Shown here in pieces: positions 14,360-17,592 of a stretch of 17,592 nucleotides of DNA. Location: NCBI GenBank assembly GCA_964528035.1, contig CAZGQY010000079.1, positions 1-17,592 of the forward strand, given 5' to 3'. Under the pieces are notes generated by a model. It saw only the letters and a list, made by a program, of their open reading frames with translations, was not told the DNA's origin and made no database searches. The DNA is from CAZGQY01 sp964528035 (GTDB lineage Bacteria > Pseudomonadota > Gammaproteobacteria > Methylococcales > UBA1147). Position 1 is the stretch's first letter; the number at the start of each line of letters is the position of its first letter. Position numbers and translations under genes: made by a program.

Positions 14360-14896
14360 ATGCCTTTAAAACAAAAATACTGGAAAATTATTACTGTAAA
14401 AGTCTCGATATTATTATGCGTCGCCGCGATATTTATGGCCTGCGGTTTTCATATGCGTAAACCAATCGAATTGCCGGCTGATATGAAAACAGTCTATTTG
14501 CGCGGGTTGCCGAATAGTAGTCGATTTGCGCGCTATTTGTCTGAATCACTGCGCTTGTCGGAGGGTCGAATCGTGCGTAAGCTGGAATTAGCCAGTTTTC
14601 TCATCAATGTGAGCAGCGAGCAATTTGGCCGACGTGAAGTCTCTTTAAGTCAAAGTGGAAAAGCCAACGAATACGAGCTGACCTATGTTTTGGTTTTTGA
14701 TTTACAAACCCCAAAGGGTGAGACTATCTTAGCGCCACAAACGATCAAGATCATTCGTGATTATTTTAATCCGCAGGTTAATGTTATCGGCAAATCGGAA
14801 GAAGAGGGGTTAATACGCAAAGAAATGCATAAAGAGGCGGCTCGAAGTTTGCTTCGGCGCGCAGAATTAGCGCTTCGCTCCTATCGTAGAAAATAG
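14360..14896 (+). CDS. lptE: LPS-assembly lipoprotein LptE
   Basis: This 178-residue outer-membrane lipoprotein plugs the LptD barrel and helps insert lipopolysaccharide into the outer surface. A signal peptide (1-27, VSILLCVAAIFMA) ends at a lipobox-like FMAC, making C28 the lipidated residue. The mature part starts GFHMRKPIELPADMKTVYLRG, the usual LptE opening. The middle has the repeated beta pattern and ends in helical EAARSLLRRAELAL. It starts 3 nt after leuS, so the two are co-transcribed, as in many Gammaproteobacteria. Identification rests on the N-terminal signature plus the leuS-holA context. Confidence 0.92.
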   Translation: MPLKQKYWKIITVKVSILLCVAAIFMACGFHMRKPIELPADMKTVYLRGLPNSSRFARYLSESLRLSEGRIVRKLELASFLINVSSEQFGRREVSLSQSGKANEYELTYVLVFDLQTPKGETILAPQTIKIIRDYFNPQVNVIGKSEEEGLIRKEMHKEAARSLLRRAELALRSYRRK

Positions 14897-14918
14897 CCTG
14901 GAAATACCTGAACAGGAA

Positions 14919-15968
14919 ATGAGGACATTTGCTCACTCGCTTTTACAAAACCTGAAACGACAGCACTATTCGGTGTATCTGGTGTTCGGAGAAGAACCTC
15001 TGCAGCATACGGAATCTGTTGACTTAATTCGTCGCTATGCGAATTCACAAGGATTTCAGCAACGGGAAGTTTTTTACATAGACAAGCGCTACGACTGGAA
15101 TGTGTTTATTAATTCATCCAGGTCTTTGTCCTTGTTTTCTCAAAAACGATTACTTGAGCTGCGTTTTTCAAGCGTCTCTGTAGATAAGGCGGCGGCGAAA
15201 GTTTTGCTGGATTATCTGAATCGACCTCCACCCGAAACAATGCTTCTCGTTGATGTTGGCAAAATGTCGAAATCCAGCCGCAACGCGGCCTGGTTTCGCG
15301 AAATGGATAAGCAGGGACTGATTGTGCAGATCACAGCGGTACCCAGGCAAAAGTTGCTTCCCTGGTTGTCGGCACGTATTCAGGCTAAAGGGATGACCAT
15401 GGAAAAGCAGGCGTTGGCGTTGCTTGCTGCTAATGTTGAAGGCAATTTACTGGCGGCTAAGCAGGAAATCGACAAACTGTTTGTATTGTACGGGCCAAGC
15501 AAAATTGAAGTCGATGCGATACAAACACTGGTAACCAGTAGTGCGCATTTCGATGTTTATGAACTTGTCGATAGTAGTTTGCGCGAAGAATATTACCGAA
15601 TTGACAGGATATTAGATAATTTGCGTGCGCAAGGAGTGGCTCCGGCAGTGATTTTGTGGGCCTTAACCCGCGAGATCAGAGTACTTGAGAAGCTTGAATT
15701 CGAAACCCTTCAAGGTGCTCAAATGAGTCAGGCATTTCGTAATCAGAATGTATGGGACAATCGGAAATTATTGCTTGAACAGGCATTGAAACGGCTTTCA
15801 TTGAAAGAGTTGCACAGTCTGTTGTCGTACGCTGCAAGCGTTGATCGTGTTATAAAAGGCTTATACACCGGTTTTGTATGGGAAGCTCTGCGTGTTTTAT
15901 GTTTTGCGCTGGCTGGGTTAAAAATTGACGATAAACCATTAATGCTAAACTATGCGGCAGATCGTTGA
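14919..15968 (+). CDS. holA: DNA polymerase III delta subunit
   Basis: This 349-residue subunit of the clamp loader opens the beta sliding clamp during replication. It aligns along its whole length with enteric HolA as I recall it: YLVFGEEPLQHTESVDLIRR at the start, the sliding-clamp loading region (SLSLFSQKRLLELRF), KMSKSSRNAAWF in the middle, and ILWALTREIRVL and VWDNRKLLLEQALKRLS near the end. ATG 14919 gives the expected N-terminus, although AGGAA abuts it with no spacer, so translation may depend on coupling with lptE 22 nt upstream. It follows lptE as in Pseudomonas-like genomes. No loss of conserved blocks is seen. Confidence 0.95.
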   Translation: MRTFAHSLLQNLKRQHYSVYLVFGEEPLQHTESVDLIRRYANSQGFQQREVFYIDKRYDWNVFINSSRSLSLFSQKRLLELRFSSVSVDKAAAKVLLDYLNRPPPETMLLVDVGKMSKSSRNAAWFREMDKQGLIVQITAVPRQKLLPWLSARIQAKGMTMEKQALALLAANVEGNLLAAKQEIDKLFVLYGPSKIEVDAIQTLVTSSAHFDVYELVDSSLREEYYRIDRILDNLRAQGVAPAVILWALTREIRVLEKLEFETLQGAQMSQAFRNQNVWDNRKLLLEQALKRLSLKELHSLLSYAASVDRVIKGLYTGFVWEALRVLCFALAGLKIDDKPLMLNYAADR

Positions 15969-15982
15969 TGTGTCTGGCGTCA

Positions 15983-15999
15983 AGTCAATTTGATTGACT
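15983..15999 (+). terminator. Weak hairpin after holA, possible terminator
   Basis: AGTCAAT-TTG-ATTGACT forms a perfect 7-bp stem with a 3-nt loop 14 nt after the holA stop. No T-run follows directly; the first run (TTTTT) is at 16016. It could be a weak or Rho-assisted terminator, or only a hairpin. Confidence 0.25.
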
Positions 16000-16034
16000 A
16001 ATGGGCCAAAATCGCTTTTTCGAAAAAATTCTCT

Positions 16035-16149
16035 GGATTCCGTTCCACTCCATCCAGGCTACAGGATGTTAGTTTTATCTCGGATTCTGCAAGTCCGACC
16101 CAGGGTTACAGAGGGTTAAACCGAATCCGGATGGAATGTAACGGAATCC
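16035..16149. repeat. Palindromic intergenic repeat upstream of proA
   Basis: A 21-bp arm at 16035-16055 (GGATTCCGTT, then a variable CCACT-type centre, then CCATCC) is inverted at 16129-16149 with 19 of 21 matches. The spacer is 73 nt. Inside, CGGATTC (16081-16087) faces GAATCCG (16123-16129), and GGTTAAACC is a small palindrome. The GGATGGA...CGGAATCC pattern recalls a dispersed repeat I remember from many Gammaproteobacteria. No flanking target duplication is evident. It has no coding capacity and ends 13 nt before the proA ATG. Confidence 0.75.
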
Positions 16150-16150
16150 G

Positions 16151-16155
16151 GGAAG
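16151..16155 (+). promoter_or_regulatory. proA: Ribosome-binding site of proA at the repeat boundary
   Basis: GGAAG lies 7 nt before ATG 16163, which decides that start over ATG 16190. It directly continues the CGGAATCCG end of the palindromic repeat, so the repeat border and the binding site are fused or adjacent. Confidence 0.6.
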
Positions 16156-16162
16156 TTAGTTG

Positions 16163-17452
16163 ATGGACAGAAAATTGGATGAATATCGAATGCTTGACGA
16201 ATTAAAAACTTATACCCGTTCCCTGGGTATAAACGCGCGTAAATCCTCGCGGGTATTGGCTGGAGTTGATTCTGCTCGTAAGAATGATGCCTTAAACGCT
16301 ATTGCCGATGCAATACTTAAAGGTCAGTCAGAGCTGATGAATGAGAATCAGAAAGATCTTCAGGCAGGACGACAGAATAATCTGCAAGCTGCGCTTATGG
16401 ATCGTCTGCAACTGACCGAAAGCAGGATTCAGGATATGGTGTGTGGCTTGCGTGAAGTGGCTGCATTAGCTGACCCTGTCGGAGAAATATCGGGTCTGGT
16501 ATACAGGCCCTCGGGTATTCAGGTGGGCCACATGCGCGTTCCCATTGGGGTGGTGGCAATTATCTACGAATCCCGTCCCAATGTGACTGCGGATGCGGCG
16601 GCGCTTTGCCTGAAATCGGGAAACGCGAGTATATTGCGGGGTGGTTCTGAAGCGATATTCTCAAACCGGGCGATCGCGACCTGCATCGCGCAAGGACTCA
16701 AGCAGGTCGAGTTACCGGAAACCTGCATTCAGATCGTTGAAAATACTGATCGGGCGGTGGTTGGCGAATTAATTACATTGCCTGAATTCATCGATGTGAT
16801 TGTTCCTCGGGGTGGAAAAGGATTAATTGAGCGAATATCTCAAGATGCGCGCGTTCCTGTAATTAAACATCTGGATGGAATCTGTCATGTTTATATTGAT
16901 GATCGGGCAGATTTACAAAAAGCAGTTCGCGTTGCGTATAATGCCAAAACCCAGCGCTACGGTACCTGTAACACTATGGAGACATTGTTGGTGGCGGAGA
17001 AACTGGCGAAAATTATATTACCTCAGCTTGTCAGGGAATTTCAGCAGGCGGGTGTTGAGATAAGGGGTTGTGAAAAAACCTGCGCGATTATTGAAGAAAG
17101 CAAACCGGCAACTGAAGAAGATTGGCAAAGCGAGTACCTGGCGCCAATATTGTCGATTCGGGTCGTCGATACTCTTGATGCTGCGATTGAACACATTAAC
17201 GAATATGGTTCAGCGCATACAGATTCGATAGTGACCGAAGACTACAGTCGAGCGCGCAGGTTTTTGCGGGAAGTGGATTCCAGTTCGGTTATGGTGAATA
17301 CCTCGACACGTTTCGCGGACGGTTTTGAATATGGCTTGGGTGCTGAAATCGGTATCAGTACCGACAAGTTGCATGCTCGTGGGCCGGTGGGTCTTGAAGG
17401 ATTGACGTCAATGAAATATGTTGTTCTGGGCGATGGACATATTCGGCAGTGA
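16163..17452 (+). CDS. proA: Gamma-glutamyl phosphate reductase
   Basis: This 429-residue NADPH-dependent enzyme converts glutamyl-5-phosphate to glutamate-5-semialdehyde, the second step of proline synthesis. Family signatures are clear: PSGIQVGHMRVPIGVVAIIYESRPNVT, ILRGGSEA, VPRGGKGLI, and the catalytic cysteine C269 in YGTCNTMETLLV. The end (DGFEYGLGAEIGISTDKLHARGPVGLEGLTS) is complete. Length is a little above the usual 417 because of about ten extra N-terminal residues encoded right after the repeat. ATG 16163 has a well-spaced GGAAG; ATG 16190 would give a length closer to the family but lacks a good binding site. A TTG at 16160 is also in frame. Confidence 0.97.
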   Translation: MDRKLDEYRMLDELKTYTRSLGINARKSSRVLAGVDSARKNDALNAIADAILKGQSELMNENQKDLQAGRQNNLQAALMDRLQLTESRIQDMVCGLREVAALADPVGEISGLVYRPSGIQVGHMRVPIGVVAIIYESRPNVTADAAALCLKSGNASILRGGSEAIFSNRAIATCIAQGLKQVELPETCIQIVENTDRAVVGELITLPEFIDVIVPRGGKGLIERISQDARVPVIKHLDGICHVYIDDRADLQKAVRVAYNAKTQRYGTCNTMETLLVAEKLAKIILPQLVREFQQAGVEIRGCEKTCAIIEESKPATEEDWQSEYLAPILSIRVVDTLDAAIEHINEYGSAHTDSIVTEDYSRARRFLREVDSSSVMVNTSTRFADGFEYGLGAEIGISTDKLHARGPVGLEGLTSMKYVVLGDGHIRQ

Positions 17453-17539
17453 ATCTTCGATGTCCAGGAGGGCATATATTCTTTGATAGTCTTCTGGAAA
17501 CGTGGTTTATTTTGTTTTGAGGGTATGTACTCCACAAGG

Positions 17540-17592
17540 GTAACTGCTCGCCCCTCTATGGGTGATCTGTTCCGGAAGACGCCGTAAATACA
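17540..17592 (+). mobile_element. Second copy of the MITE, cut off by the window end
   Basis: These 53 nt match 8871-8923 at 52 positions; the single difference is A at 17579 against G at 8910. It starts with GTAACTGCTCGCCCC in the same orientation, 87 nt after the proA stop. The eight bases before it, CCACAAGG (17532-17539), would be the left target duplication. The other end lies outside the window. Confidence 0.85.

Noticed and set aside
1..17592. tRNA, rRNA or riboswitch genes
   Set aside because: I saw no cloverleaf, rRNA segment or known riboswitch core by eye; a covariance-model scan would be needed to exclude small RNAs.

Overview
The window looks like a chromosomal segment of a gammaproteobacterium of moderate GC content. 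The order leuS-lptE-holA-proA is, from memory, typical of Pseudomonas-like Gammaproteobacteria. The LPS-assembly lipoprotein LptE implies a Gram-negative outer membrane. I cannot name a genus from sequence alone.

Layout. (1) Positions 1-1200 are an accessory block: a small DUF6471-like protein (154-423), then a VapB/AbrB-type antitoxin and a PIN-domain VapC toxin (553-1192). The toxin-antitoxin pair is preceded by a promoter-like TTGACA and five tandem 11-bp repeats that run up to the Shine-Dalgarno sequence. (2) Positions 1344-2316 hold a single-domain response regulator overlapping a CheC-family phosphatase. They converge on an orphan ParA-type ATPase on the minus strand (2305-3081). (3) After a roughly 440-bp non-coding region with a perfect 14-bp palindrome comes a long plus-strand chemosensory operon (3519-11685): small one-helix membrane protein, cheY, STAS-domain protein, cheA, a soluble PAS-containing chemoreceptor, cheW, cheR, cheD, cheB. 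A 146-bp MITE-like element with an 8-bp target duplication sits between cheW and cheR. (4) A possible 55-aa minus-strand gene lies between cheB and leuS. (5) Positions 11900-17452 are housekeeping genes: leuS, lptE, holA and proA. A palindromic intergenic repeat sits directly upstream of proA and appears to abut its ribosome-binding site. The window ends inside a second copy of the MITE.

How the genes work together. The receptor (PAS sensor, no membrane segment), CheW and CheA would form a signalling array. CheA phosphorylates CheY and CheB. CheR, CheB and CheD adjust receptor modification. No cheZ is present; the CheC-like protein and possibly the STAS protein are candidates for phospho-signal termination or output. 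By gene content and order (soluble PAS receptor with a C-terminal xFxxF-like tail, cheR-cheD-cheB at the end) the cluster resembles, from memory, P. aeruginosa cluster II / V. cholerae cluster III. The soluble receptor with an adjacent ParA suggests, as an inference only, a cytoplasmic or ParA-positioned array.

Most genes belong to known families. The most unusual material is non-coding: the 11-bp phased array before vapBC, the IS66-like MITE with intact target duplication, and the repeat that abuts the proA start.
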